DNA of 64,000 nt from Trichostrongylus colubriformis (taxonomy: Eukaryota > Nematoda > Chromadorea > Rhabditida > Trichostrongylidae). The first letter of the stretch is position 1; each line of letters opens with the position of its first letter. The translations under genes and the position numbers were made by a program. This document shows positions 23,592-34,083 of the stretch, in pieces. The notes under the pieces are model-generated. The model searched no databases, was not told the origin of the DNA, and was given only the letters and a program-made list of their open reading frames with translations. The stretch is from contig OZ022256.1 in NCBI GenBank assembly GCA_963978905.1, positions 17,237,731-17,301,730 on the forward strand. The letters are read 5' to 3'.

Positions 23592-24463
23592 TTAGAATGC
23601 GCTCGAAGCGGCTTCAACAACGCTTCGGTGATCGGGGCCGATTTTAAAATGCGAGTTTCCGATGACTGTGATGTTGTGGCACAGGCGCAGACAGTTTGTC
23701 ATAATGAAATTGATCTCATAAAACGCTTGTCTGTTAATATGCCACGTCCATCGACGTCCCTGACGCTTCTCGAAAAATGAGTTCGCAACCCACAGCCGAC
23801 ATCGTTCAGCGAATAAAGCCAGGGCGTCACCTCGAGAATTTCGTCCAGGTCTCCCACAGGGACCCACGAAGCTTTCCCCGGGCTCGCCTACGCCCAGATG
23901 AGCATTGAAATCGCCAGCACAAACAACAAATTTTTTTTTGGGCAGTTGCTGATTGCTCTTTCAAGCGCGACGTAGAACTCCTCAACAGCGTCATCGTCAT
24001 TAGCGCACGTAGGCGCATACACAGACAGAACCTATAACGTTGCCTTTTTGCCGATATCGAGCACAAGCATTGCGATCCTCTCTGACAGGACACAATATGC
24101 GACACGAGCCGCCAGTTGCGGTGATACGATGAAACCGACGCCATCAACTCTGCCTCTTCTTGAACCAGCTCCTAGTACGATTTCGTGACCCTTGTGCCAT
24201 TTCTACCTTCCCGCTTCTCGCCTTCGCGTCTTTTGGATGCATGCCACGCTTGTCGCACATCTGTCCAACTCAGAATTTAGCTGATCAATCCTGGCGCCGC
24301 TGTCGAGGCCTCTGGTGTTGACAGTGCCGATAAGTCGCTTGCCGTGAGATTTCTCCCCCTCTGCCTTGCCCCCTCTGCCAGGAGGGTCGTTGGCCGCACG
24401 GGTCTGAGGGGAGTGCTTTTGAACTTTATACATGGATGTTGATAGCCTGGACATACCCCTCAC
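23592..24463 (-). pseudogene. LINE endonuclease domain (RTE-like), broken
   Basis: Three minus-strand pieces in different frames read in order as an apurinic-type endonuclease. The first (24203-24463) has LIGTVNTRGLDSGARI followed by LNSELDRCATSVACIQKTRR, where intact elements have a catalytic Glu in LQETR; here it is Lys. The middle (about 23.87-24.15 kb) reads in a shifted frame as the YAP and GDFNAHLG-type region. The third (23592-23867) ends with the EIDFIMTN-type region as EINFIMTN, then VIGNSHFKIGPDHRSV, the SDH histidine motif. The intact enzyme nicks target DNA to prime reverse transcription. Frameshifts and the Glu-to-Lys change make it inactive. Confidence 0.75.
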
Positions 24464-24714
24464 CGCCTAGCCAAAACTGGCGGTAGCACCACTGCCGGAA
24501 GTGGACTCGTCCAAGAGGGGGCCCGTTTTTAGCCTCACTCGACACGTCGTTGTTCCGGCACCAACGGAAAGCAACTTCAAGTGAATTTGCACCACCTCAC
24601 CGCTCAATTTAACTGGGCTAGGGGGATAAAAATACCTGGTCGGAATTTGCCGAAGTTCGACTAGTGTGAGGTCGAAAGTGGAGGACAAAAATTACTTTTT
24701 TCGGCACCCCTGTA

Positions 24715-25904
24715 GATACGAGTTTCAACTGACTGACACTAATTTCGCTACGCGTTACCGTACCTTTAGGTACCGTTGCCACATATCGTTACCTTCTTAC
24801 TAGCTTCAGTCGTCTAGTAGAACTTGTGGTGTTGTATCCACTTCACCACGGCATACATAAATGGTGAAGCTTTCCGTCTCATTTGCCATCTAAGAAAAGA
24901 AATTTCATCTTCGTTATGTATCCAACCGTATCAAACTAGTTTTTCGCAGTACATTGCACCATCCCTTTGATCCAACCAACTTGCTGATTGTTGTCACGGG
25001 CAGCCGAGAACTGTGATGGACTGCGTTTGTAGGAAATTCTTGATAAGAACCTCTATTAACACATTGACGGAGCTGTTTATGGGTCAACTCCGCCTTAATG
25101 GTGACGTTCTCTGATTTCCAACCAATTCTACTGCATCCAAAATATACAGGAGTTATGTTTCAAACATATCCGCATCACTTATGATAAATGCCTAGGCAAT
25201 CTGTGCAGTTTTGTTCCTTCTGCCAGAGTAGGTGATAAGCGTGCATGTAGGTGATGCGCTGCCCCTAGGGCATTAAATTTGGAACCTTTTTGAAGTAGTT
25301 CCCGGAAGGAATAAGGCTTCTTAGAATGTTGGCTAGGTTATTTTCGGGACTAAATTCAAAAAGGGAAACATGCGCTAAAAACAAAAATATATTAAAAATT
25401 AAATTCAAGTAATAGAAAGCAAGAGAAATGAGGGCTCCACAACCCATTTTATTCAACGTGAGCTTTGCACTCCAATCTCTGTTTCGGACCTGTGTACACT
25501 TTCTAGCCTACATCTCATCTAATTGATACCACCGGTGTTCAATTTTTCGATTTTCTCAGAGATACTTTGTCCAGAAGAGATAAAGTTTGTAAAAAGTTTG
25601 TAAGACAAGTTCCCCAAAAGGGACGACTAAAACGGAAAGTTCTACGAGTCAAGTGATAGTGAAGTGAGTATGAAAGTTAAGAGACGATTGAAACTAGGCT
25701 TGAGGTTGCGATAGTCTGTTGACTACACTCAATTTCACGGTAGCAGGAGTTGTTGATTCAGGTGAAGGGGGGGGGGGGGGGGGGGAGGAGGGCGTTTCAA
25801 ATCGACTAACAACACTGAGCATGTATGTTGTGTTTCATTGCGCTGCCATAAGCAACATGGTTCTCAACATTTCCATGAAAGTAGTCTCTATTTCTCGTTT
25901 CTAG
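24715..25904. other. No gene recognised; long G run near 25768
   Basis: Presumed intron or intergenic DNA upstream of the EGF-like exon. It contains a run of about 16 G near 25768-25784. The frames have no splice support. Confidence 0.35.
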
Positions 25905-26065
25905 GTGGTGCACCCTCTGTGAAGGCTGACGACGGAAGTGATGCATGCAGTCCACTTGCTGACTTTAATGCAGCAACGAAGACTTGCAAATGTCGAACAG
26001 GATTCGATGATATAAGGGACACGAAGCTTTTTGCAACAACAGCACACGATAAGTCTCTCGCTCCG
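25905..26065 (+). CDS. Candidate exon with EGF-like Cys pattern
   Basis: The acceptor CGTTTCTAG ends at 25904 and the donor GTACGA starts at 26066. The 161 bp are open, starting two bases into a codon and ending in phase 0. The product has DACSPLADFNAATKTCKCRTG: Cys-x(12)-Cys-x-Cys-x-x-Gly-Phe, the C-terminal half of an EGF-like module. EGF modules are extracellular, disulphide-bonded and commonly paired with VWA domains in matrix or adhesion proteins. That fits the VWA-like exons upstream and downstream on the same strand. Membership of one gene is inference. The acceptor is fair and the donor good. Confidence 0.5.
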
Positions 26066-26849
26066 GTACGATTTCATTTTCACTTTACGGTGTTTTCTCC
26101 TTTTGTAATCTAACGCGTTACCTCATTTGGAAGCCGATGTTCAATTTACCGATACGCTCCGCTTTGCAAATGGAGAGAGGAACGGCACAGAAGGACAAGA
26201 ACCAGACACGGTAGATAGGATGGCACATGGGCGAAAAATGCATTTTTTCAAACGCTCTGTTTTTGCGTTATGCGAACTCCATTTATTCACTGCATCATGC
26301 AAATTTCTATGCATTAGGCAAAGGCACCTTCCCCCTGTATAAGGCAGTGACAGTACTATGGAGCAGGGTCAAGTCTCCGTCAGGGAAACCTCGACAGGGG
26401 GTAGTATTTGGTCCACTGTGAGGGGGATAACTGTTGAGATGAGCAGAGGTCAATGGAATTCCTCATGCTGAGGGTCCAAAGTGTAAAGGGGAGATGTGAT
26501 AGAAGTGACTATGTGGGTCCAAATGCAAAACTAATATTCAATTTAATCTTCTCAAAAACTCGAAGGAATAGGAACCGGCACCCCACAAATAGGAAACATA
26601 ATGAGACACAACCTTTCAGTATAGTGATCAGGACGATGTAGAGAGGAGAGCGCATGGATAGCGTGAGAGATGAATAGAGCCAAAGGGCACGTTGTTCCCC
26701 TGGTCTCTTTCGGAAGTGTGGACTGTGAACAAGGTGTCAAGCCTCTGCAACTAAACACGCTAAACTTATGCAGTGGTGCAAGGTAGATACTTGATGCCGA
26801 TCACACTCTACAATTCCAAAACGACCACGGAATAATGTATCCTTTAACC
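26066..26849. other. No gene recognised
   Basis: Short overlapping frames only. A CCTCGACAGGGGG-like block near 26390 faintly recalls 38.24 kb. Confidence 0.3.
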
Positions 26850-27075
26850 TGATTGATCGCCGATGGAAAGCTCATGCATGGCGCGATCTACAACGAAGCT
26901 CGCTAACTCCAATACCACTTTCGTTGGTTCGCTGCACCGAAACCACGTACAAGGAGACCTCCGAAATTGAGCGCTTACCTGTGGCAGGCGATGTTTATCC
27001 GCGGGTACCAGCGTGGATAGATACTCTAGAAACAATGGGATGAAAACGAAAAATCAGCTGATATGGACTCTTTTC
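26850..27075 (+). repeat. Dispersed repeat R2, copy 2
   Basis: It matches 14120-14380 in the same orientation and over the same blocks (TCATGCATGGCGCGATC, TTTCGTTGGTTCG, CACGTACAAGGAGACCTCCG, GCTGATATGGACTCTTTTCA). A 35-bp echo with CCCTCATGCATGGTGC lies near 27.16 kb. Confidence 0.75.
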
Positions 27076-27822
27076 ATATCCTACTACGATTGAAAGTACG
27101 TGATCCGGTGCAAGGGAGCCACTATGCGGGCCCTAAAAAGTTTGTACTCTCGAGAATGTGAATGAAACCCTCATGCATGGTGCATCCTGCTGTGCAAATG
27201 CCGAGTATTTTCCAAAGCAACCTGATTTGCACTAAGGCAATAAACGAGGAGCTGGAAATGTAATCATAATACAGCAGAAATTGGATGCATTTCTTTCTGA
27301 AATGTCCTTCCATAGCAATACAGGCGCTTAAAGAGTGCAAATCCTCGTTTGCAATGCTTGGGAAGTACTTACAAAAAATCCAAAAGATGCAAGTAAGTAA
27401 GTTCACCAAAAAAATTGAACTTATGACCTCTCCACCTTGAGTCGAGGCACCTACACTCTCGGCTCTCCAGGCACTCAAGCTTGCGCTCTTATCCGATACA
27501 TTGTGAATTGCCCCTCTTTGAACACGTGCCACTCTACTTCTAGAGACTCGCAGCAGATATGGAATGCAGACTGGTCAATGGCATCCCGAGCCCAATCATT
27601 GGTATGTCTCCCACTGCGAACGGCCACTTCGACCTACCATCCTTCCCTTGTCAATTGGATAACTGAAGGCGAGAGGGAAGACATATCCATGTATTAGACA
27701 AAAACACAACAGCAAAAACGAGGATGCTCGAGTGGGGGGGGGGATTGACGACGGGAGCGTAGCCGTTCCGACTCTGATAGAGCTGTTTGAATACGCTGAT
27801 CTTCCTGCCCGATTTTGAGTGA
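27076..27822. other. No gene recognised
   Basis: A minus-strand frame (27122-27532, 136 codons) includes a hydrophobic run, but I see no start context, splice sites or motif. A G run lies near 27736. Confidence 0.3.
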
Positions 27823-27826
27823 TAGC

Positions 27827-27932
27827 GTGTACGAGATATTTGGGGAATGAGTCAAGGAATACACTGACCGCGTGTGGTCAGGTTGCCTTGCGCGGTTAGT
27901 GTACAATGACCCACTCCCCTAATATCTCGAAC
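27827..27932. repeat. Hairpin MITE remnant, arms of about 42 bp
   Basis: CGAGATATTTGGGGAATGAG ... ACACTGACCGCG at the left pairs with CGCGGTTAGTGTACAATGAC ... CTAATATCTCG at the right, with about 15% mismatch and a loop of about 20 bases. It has the size and form of a small fold-back element. Confidence 0.75.
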
Positions 27933-28545
27933 ACCCTGTCCTCACCTTCATTAGTTTCCTCTCTCTCCATGTCAATGGTTGCTTCACTTCTGCGTTCTTC
28001 TACTCGATGTTTGAAGCACTCTCTGTGATCCTGCTGCTGCTCTTCCTTGAACTGCCTCTATAATCGTCTCTTGAACGTACTTCATGGTGAGGATCCTTGA
28101 GAGAAAGGCAGCCTTTAGATTGGATAACGACTGTTGTCTGCGCATGACACTACGGGGTTTTTTTCTTACTTTTATTCTATAGCATGCTATAGGCCTCGAA
28201 TGCTCATGTAGAATTGGAGTGTGGCTTCATAGCACTTCTTCACTGCGTTTGCTTTGTAGAATCTACCTCTCAATGTTTTTAAATGAATTTTTACTATTAC
28301 TGATTGTTTCTGTAAACCTTTTGTCTCAACATGACTCCACTCTTTATATCCTTTGTGCTGGAATTCTTGTCGAAACAGAATGCAATTAAGGAGGGCAAGC
28401 CATATGCGAGTTCGAATAGGGTGCGAGGTAGGAGGTGTAAAACGTCAATCCTGACTAAAGTCTCTCTCCCATCTATACATATTTGTTCCTAATTGCTGAC
28501 GTCGTATCTCGTTCGCATTGGCATTAAAAGAGTGAGGATAAATAC
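27933..28545. other. No gene recognised
   Basis: CT-rich then AT-rich sequence. No splice-bounded frame is seen. Confidence 0.3.
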
Positions 28546-28550
28546 TTCCT

Positions 28551-28853
28551 TCGACGTTCCTCAATAGACATTTGTCTGAATGTGCAGTTTCGGACGTTGA
28601 GACACTCTTCTCACACAATAGCAACCGTCGAGTATTTAAGGTCTCTGCTTACTCTAGGAGCTTCCATGACAAATACTGCGACAGAGAATTCATCCTGGCA
28701 ACAACTGCATCGAATACCATTTGGCAATGCGATTTATTTGACAAGACATGCTCCGTGAACACACAGGGGAGCGATACCAAGGTCTTCTTAAAAGAAAGGC
28801 TTTTTCATAACGTGGTGCTCTATAAATGGGACCGTGCCCAACTACACGCGTAA
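28551..28853 (+). CDS. Unrecognised orphan frame of about 100 codons with several Cys
   Basis: An open frame from just after an in-frame TAA runs to TAA at 28851-28853. A possible acceptor (CTCAATAG) lies at 28560-28567. The product has CAVSDVETLFSHNSN, YSRSFHDKYCDREF, WQCDLFDKTC and FLKERLFHNVVLYKWDR. Four Cys and an ordinary amino-acid mix make chance less likely, but no family comes to mind. It abuts the gypsy relic, which lies on the other strand, so it may be an unrelated exon or a fragment of another element. There is no canonical ATG: the first usable start is TTG or an upstream splice. Confidence 0.3.
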   Translation, partial: STFLNRHLSECAVSDVETLFSHNSNRRVFKVSAYSRSFHDKYCDREFILATTASNTIWQCDLFDKTCSVNTQGSDTKVFLKERLFHNVVLYKWDRAQLHA

Positions 28854-29398
28854 AGATTTAGGCTCCACAGGTCGTGCGGGTCTCCTTAAGCGCGATGTAG
28901 GTGGGCTCCAAAGCAAAGGTGCCTTGAAAAGATCATAGTGCATGTCCAGGTCTGGTGGATGACCAAACACGTCGTACTGGCAGTGAAGTATTTGAACAAA
29001 TTTTATTTCGGGAGAGGTGTATGTTTGCGACATACACTGTAGTAGCTACGCGAGGCTTTTTATATGCAGAGTCAATGTTTACTGCATTGGCTGGGAACTC
29101 TCTTGTTTTCTGCAATCTCACTCCATGTCTTTGATGAGCAGGGCACTGACACCAATTGACAAACCTGTCGTACTGATGAAGTCGATGTGCAGCTGATTCA
29201 TATTCGTCATTGACGTCTCTCTGAACGTAAAAAGTTATGAATTATGATACAGCACCTTACTCCAATTCGGATTTAGGGCCACGTCGTCCGCGAATGCCTT
29301 TCGTCATAGAGGATGCCTTTAATAACTCGTGGGTTGCTTTATACAGTGGTCCCACTGCGAACGATTATGGGGCATTAGCGCTGAATTTGCATTCCTCT

Positions 29399-30060
29399 TC
29401 ACAACACTATAAGGACCCGACCAGCTCGTGGTAATTTAGGAAAAGATGCTCTTCCTTTTTTCTCGGGATTATCAAAAACGATCTGTGTCGTCGAATTTTG
29501 AGTATCTACAGTTCTCAAACGCTTAAATGCTCTTGATGCTTGTGCTCTTCGTCTTTTTCCCAGCCATTCTCGGAATGGAAAAGATATACTCACGCGAGTG
29601 CTTTAGACCTTCTGGGAATTCCATCTTCAATCGGTCATAATTCAATGTGCAGAGCGACATCGCTAAGTTCAATATGCGATGGACTTCTTGGTTTTGCCCG
29701 CATGGAAAAAAATGAAATTTCCTCGGTCGCTTTGGGTAAGTAGACACAGCATCAGGCAATATGATGTCCTACCCAAGCAAATTCGCAGGCTGGACAAAAA
29801 CAACTGTTACCTGCGAAAAGTTTTTGAAGTAGTCGATTATTGCTACTATGTATCTGTCCTCTCGACTTGATGTGCCCATTGCAGACAGATCAATCAATGC
29901 CTATTATTTCGAGCAGTTTGAGCACGACTAGTCATTTTAACTGGGAGGCGTTAACTCATATGTACGTTGCTGACAAAGCATTTTTGACATTTTCGGCACC
30001 ACTTTGCGATGTTTGGCTTCATTTGTGACCAGAACGCCACTTCTTGTAGTTGTGGAACAT
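29399..30060 (-). pseudogene. Gypsy integrase, broken
   Basis: Near 30.0 kb one frame reads AKWCRKCQKCFVSNVHMS, the second half (CxxC) of the HHCC zinc-binding domain. A shifted frame then reads LEIIGID, with the first catalytic Asp, and another reads YIVAIIDYFKNFSQVTVVFV, the core strand that follows it. The C-terminal part at 29399-29593 has DNPEKKGRASFPKL, like the PKEKGKSSPKL-type tail of gypsy integrases. Integrase joins element cDNA to the chromosome. The many frame changes make this copy inactive. Confidence 0.6.
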
Positions 30061-30729
30061 TTAATTAGCATTGGAGTGCTCGCTCTTAACTCTATTGGGT
30101 GCTTTCGTGAAAGGATCCTTCCGTGGATCATCAAATTTATCTTGACGCCGCTCTTGCGAGTCGAATGCAGCCTACCATCACTACCTTTGGAGTGTACTGT
30201 GACGAACTTTGCCGTGCTACGCGTATGCTCGTATAATTTAACGATTCTGAAGGCTGTATTGTTGTCCCGAATTCCTCGTCGCTTCAATCATTGAAAACTT
30301 TAACCAGGCCTGTGACTCTAGTGTATTTGGACACTATCACATCTTCTCTATATCCTTCTATCTCGGAGGGCGTCCGCAACGCTATTTGCGGTACTTTTTA
30401 CATTTGCCATGTCTGGGTCATAGTGTTGGAACTCCAATGCCCATCTGGGTACGCATGGAGAGACGGTTCACTTCGTTTCATCAATGACGTCGAGCAGCGT
30501 GGTCAGCTCTCATCACTGTATGAAGTTGTCATTCATTTTCCACGTGTTTGCTTGCAGTGAAATTTTTCCATAAAATCTAGTGTTATGGAATCCGCGGGGT
30601 GTTATGAACGCATTAAAATGATTTTTTGGCTTCCTTTAGGCATTAGCAAACTCCTGTGTTACTAGCATGTGGATACACGTATAAAATCCGTGTACCTTGA
30701 TGGCGGCCATCTGGTTGCCGTGAAACCCC

Positions 30730-31020
30730 TTCTTTAGTCAAAAGTTGCTTTGAGGTTGTGAACGCCTTCGTATGCTTTTCCATTCATGCGAATGGGTATT
30801 TCGTAATTGTGAGGTCGTATGTGTACGGTTTGTACGGTTGTGCTACAGATGCGCAGCGAAAAAGTGAGCTTTTGGTTATAGCCAGCCATGCCTAGAATGG
30901 ATCTCACTATTAGTGGGCTAAACTAACTGGTTGCAGGTAGTTAGATCTTCTCCATTCTCAGGGTCAGTGCGAAGCTATTCTTATAGATTACATGTCTTAA
31001 GAACTCCACGGGAGTTTGAG
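30730..31020 (-). pseudogene. Gypsy reverse transcriptase end and connection region
   Basis: Minus-strand translations show VEFLRHVIY (family: EFLGHVI), then VRSILGMAGYNQKL (family: FLGLxGYYRKF), then a W-x(n)-AY-E-x-VHNLKATF-like stretch (family: AFxxLKxxL). These are the thumb and connection landmarks of Ty3/gypsy pol. Several stops interrupt the frame. The active-site YVDD block expected near 31.1 kb is not recognisable. Confidence 0.55.
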
Positions 31021-31130
31021 TCGACGAGGTTGTTTTTGCTACGGAAATTCTCTCTATCTTTTCTTGCGGCAGACGATATCATGCTCTTACTCACGTAGGT
31101 GCTACCGCTTCTCAAAGGTAAATGGCTGGG

Positions 31131-32205
31131 AGTCATCTCAAAGACAGTTGTAGTGGTAATTCGGTTGCGTTATGCATTCCAGTCTTAAATGCTGACCGGT
31201 AGACGTTTTCCCCACGGAAGCTAACACGTCTCTTTGACCATTACGGCTTTGATGCGATACGATAGGTATCCGCTATCATGCTAATTATATACACCTCAGT
31301 CATTCTTCAGCAAAGTGAACCCTAGGAGGCGGCTGAAATAAGAAGAGCGGCTGAAGCTAAAAAGGCCGTCTCCGCCACAGCCCAAAGGCGATTTTTTGCG
31401 GAGAATTTCGTCGCAGACAGGCTTTCTAGACCCCTGCTTTTCAAGTGGCACTCGCTTTGCCGTGTAGAAGGGCCCATATCCTCGCGGATGAAATTAGATA
31501 CTCATGATGTCGGGAACTGTGCCTTTAGGTGGCTAAATGAGCACACAGTAATTCAGCAACAACGTGGTACATTGTAGAAGCAGACTATTGCAGGACATGG
31601 GGCTGATAAAGACTTCTGTGAGCTGGGCAAAAAATGAAAGAGACACATCATCTAGGGAGAAAAACGATGTCATAGAGCTAGACTGAGAAACGAGCTGATA
31701 TTGTAGCACCTGCTGTTTTGCAAAAAACCATCTTTAAACAGATAAATAGCTGAGTTTAGTAATCTACTACAGTGGTCATTGTACAGGGCAGAGCAAACAA
31801 GCTCAAGTAAAGTTTTTTTTCCTATTGAAGGTTATGAAGATACTGAATACACATTGTCGAGTGCTGAAAAAGTAAGCACTCATGGTGGTTAAGCAGTATG
31901 TGGAATATCCTACCTTTATTTATTGATGTTCGATCTTACTCATCGCAACAATTCCAACCAAGCGTCACGAAAGACATTTCTTATACTCACAGTAAAGTTT
32001 CAGGGCACGGTTTGCATCAACTGCAATAAGAAAAAAGAAATGGACGTATTCTTCATAATGGACGCCTCAAACAAAGACACTGGTTTCTATGTGCGTTCCT
32101 TCGCAGTTCCAGCTCGAGATTTGCTTCTCTGATTTTCGCAGACAAATTAGAGCAGAGTGATCGCTAACATCTCAAACCAATTGACATTTCATATATAGAC
32201 AGCAC
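31131..32205. other. Mostly featureless; MITE-B-like fragment at about 31330-31440
   Basis: The stretch at 31.33-31.44 kb (GGCCGTCTCCGCCACAG..., GGAGAATTTCGTCGCAGACAGG, TTTCTAGACCCC) resembles the right part of MITE-B. The rest shows no gene; a plus-strand frame near 31.92-32.13 kb lacks splice support. Confidence 0.35.
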
Positions 32206-32208
32206 AAG

Positions 32209-32601
32209 GAAATCAACACTTTAATATTGTGCTGTTCCGGAGTCTCATGGTTATCTGAATGTTTAAGAACAGTTGCGACCCAAATATTTATTCAAAAGAC
32301 TCAAAAGACCCCTCAAGTTCTCGAAAGTCTTGAAAATATATTTGCAATATTTCGGCATTTAACGCCTTCTTCAGGCCCTGCCAGAGACGAATGGTGCAGG
32401 AAAAACAGACTTGCAGATTATAATCAGATTTGCAGATTTTCCTGCACCATTCGTCTCTGGCAGGGCCTGAAGAAGGCGTTAAACGCCGCAATATTGCAAA
32501 TATATTTTCAAGAATTTCGGGACTTTTGAGGGGTCTTTTGAGTCTTTTGAGTAAATATTTCGGAGTCGCAACTGTTCTTAAACATTCGGAAATCAACACT
32601 A
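32209..32601. mobile_element. Near-perfect palindromic element with 13-bp direct repeats
   Basis: Arms of about 160 bp (about 32258-32415 and 32432-32590) are inverted copies with few mismatches, for example GAATGTTTAAGAACAGTTGC and its complement GCAACTGTTCTTAAACATTC. They close on TTGCAGATT...AATCTGCAA-type sequence. GGAAATCAACACT flanks the structure in direct orientation at about 32209 and 32589, like a target-site duplication. Mirror-image open frames on both strands follow from the palindrome, not coding. Its transcript would fold into one long hairpin. Confidence 0.8.
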
Positions 32602-33401
32602 TTCAACACTACTTACAAGGGTAAATCAATAGTGAGCGTGGTCATTCTCAATAAGGTCACATATGCGTGGGCGTCTCAATACGGTGCACTCGAAGCGACT
32701 CTAAACTTGCGGAGATCACTCTGCGAACAGAGTTTTGAAGGTTTTTCTGAATGAGCGGTACTATTACACCGTAATTGCAAGTGTCCATAGCGCGTAAGCC
32801 AAACGTGATCGCGCGGCCAGTGTTCTTTTCATGTTCAACGGTCCGTATGACCCACGGATACAAGTTTTTAGCCTAATCGAGATCTTGACAAAAATCTGAA
32901 GGATCCCTATGTCACATTCACTTTTATGAAACAGCACATTCAACGAATAGGAGGTTGTTGCCTTCGTCATAATGATGCTTTTTTTGGCGCTTATCGGGCT
33001 CATTTCCTGCGATAAGTGTTTGCTAGGTGTGCTACAGTAATCTTCACCACAGCTGAAAAATTTTCATGTAGAGAATGAAAAAATAACACTTACTTCACCA
33101 CCTTACTTCGCCAGGATTCATATCTTCAGATGATTGTAGAGATCTCGATTAGGCCAAAAACCAAAGATCAGAACTTTTCAAGAGTCAACAGACGTTTCTG
33201 CTTCTTAGAAGTGTAGCTTTATATTGCTATAATGAGATCCATTGCCTGGAGCTATGTAATCGTGTTCATGTGTTTTGAATGTTTTAGCGTTATCAGTTTG
33301 AGTAATTTCTTCTGCCACTGCTTATCAGCAATCGCTTCGCAAAGCTCTCTCGTCAGATCAGCCATATTTCTTCGTCCACAGATCGTATCTGTTCTCGTAT
33401 A

Positions 33402-34078
33402 TCGGGTAGTCTGAGAAGTCTTTTCGTGTTTTTAAATACCGCTTTTCCCCTCAACTGCTTTCCAGCCAGCAATCTCTTCTGTACATACACATGTAGTACA
33501 AGTCCACCCGCATCTATAGGTACTATTGTCTTCCATCTCCCGGATAACCTTTTTCGGCAAAATAAACATATCAAAGGTCAACTTCATTTTCGATACAAAA
33601 ATTTTTCTTTGAATGGCGTTAGACAGGGAAAGGGAAAGGTGATAATCCGATGGAGCAAGATCAGTGCTAGAAGGTGGATGGGGCAGCAATTTTTATCCAA
33701 GCTCGAGAATTTTTTGGCGAGGCAATTTTTAGGCAAGCCTTCCCACTATTGCAAAAGTGACTCGCCAAACAATTCTCGAGCTTGGATGAAATTTGCTGCC
33801 TCATCCACCTTACAGCCCTGATCTTGCTCCACCGGATTATCACCTTTTCCCTTCCTTGTCTAACGCCATTCAAAGACAAATTTTTGCATTGAAAATGAGG
33901 TTGACCTTTGATATGTTTATTTTGCCGAAAAAGGTTATCCGGGAGATGGAAGACAATAATACCTATGGATGCGTCTGGACTTGTATTACGTGTGTATGTA
34001 CAGAAGAGATTGCTGGAAAGCAGTTTGGAGGGAAAAAGCGGTATTGAAAAGTACGAAAAGACTTCTAAGACTACCCAA
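33402..34078. mobile_element. Fold-back mariner E (inverted duplication of 3' ends)
   Basis: The outer ends TCGGGTAGTCTGAGAAGTCT and (complement of right) TTGGGTAGTCTTAGAAGTCT are flanked by TA (33400-33401 and 34079-34080). Arms of about 320 bp meet at a 39-bp centre (33722-33760). Each arm encodes, facing inward, a mariner transposase C-terminus: right arm plus strand 33793-34047 (LPHPPYSPDLAPPDYHLF), left arm minus strand 33432-33689 (LPHPPSSTDLAPSDYHLS). The last catalytic Asp block is present but the first two are absent, so there is no complete enzyme. At 677 bp it is almost the size of fold-back D, but its termini are different. Confidence 0.8.
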
Positions 34079-34083
34079 TATTT

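Larger units (their letters stand above)
21141..24712. mobile_element. TA-flanked TIR pair enclosing an RTE-like LINE
   Basis: Left CAGGGGCTGCCAAAAAAAGT continues with AATTTT; the complement of the right end reads CAGGGGTGCCGAAAAAAGTA and continues with ATTTTTGTC. These are inverted repeats of about 26-28 bp. TA lies outside both (21139-21140 and 24713-24714), as in Tc1/mariner-type insertion. The interior is almost wholly a minus-strand LINE. The simplest reading is a small TIR element that received the LINE; alternatively the TIRs mobilised it. Confidence 0.6.
28860..31130 (-). mobile_element. Ty3/gypsy-type LTR retrotransposon relic
   Basis: Minus-strand blocks appear in the order of gypsy pol: end of reverse transcriptase (about 31.0-30.75 kb), then integrase zinc-binding and catalytic parts (about 30.05-29.7 kb), then an integrase C-terminal-like region (about 29.6-29.4 kb). 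No LTR pair, gag or protease is recognisable, and stops and frameshifts are frequent. The remainder at each end is unassigned. Confidence 0.6.

Noticed and set aside
25768..25784. G-run as a regulatory G-quadruplex
   Set aside because: A single homopolymer run, likely variable or a sequencing artefact; nothing ties it to a promoter.
29937..30287. Bel/Pao integrase C-terminus
   Set aside because: The neighbouring WCRKCQKC and FLG-x-GY blocks fit Ty3/gypsy order better, and the apparent Bel-like match was weak.
32227..32599. Mirror-image frames on both strands (about 100 codons each)
   Set aside because: They are the automatic result of the palindrome; both read the same DNA and show no protein family.
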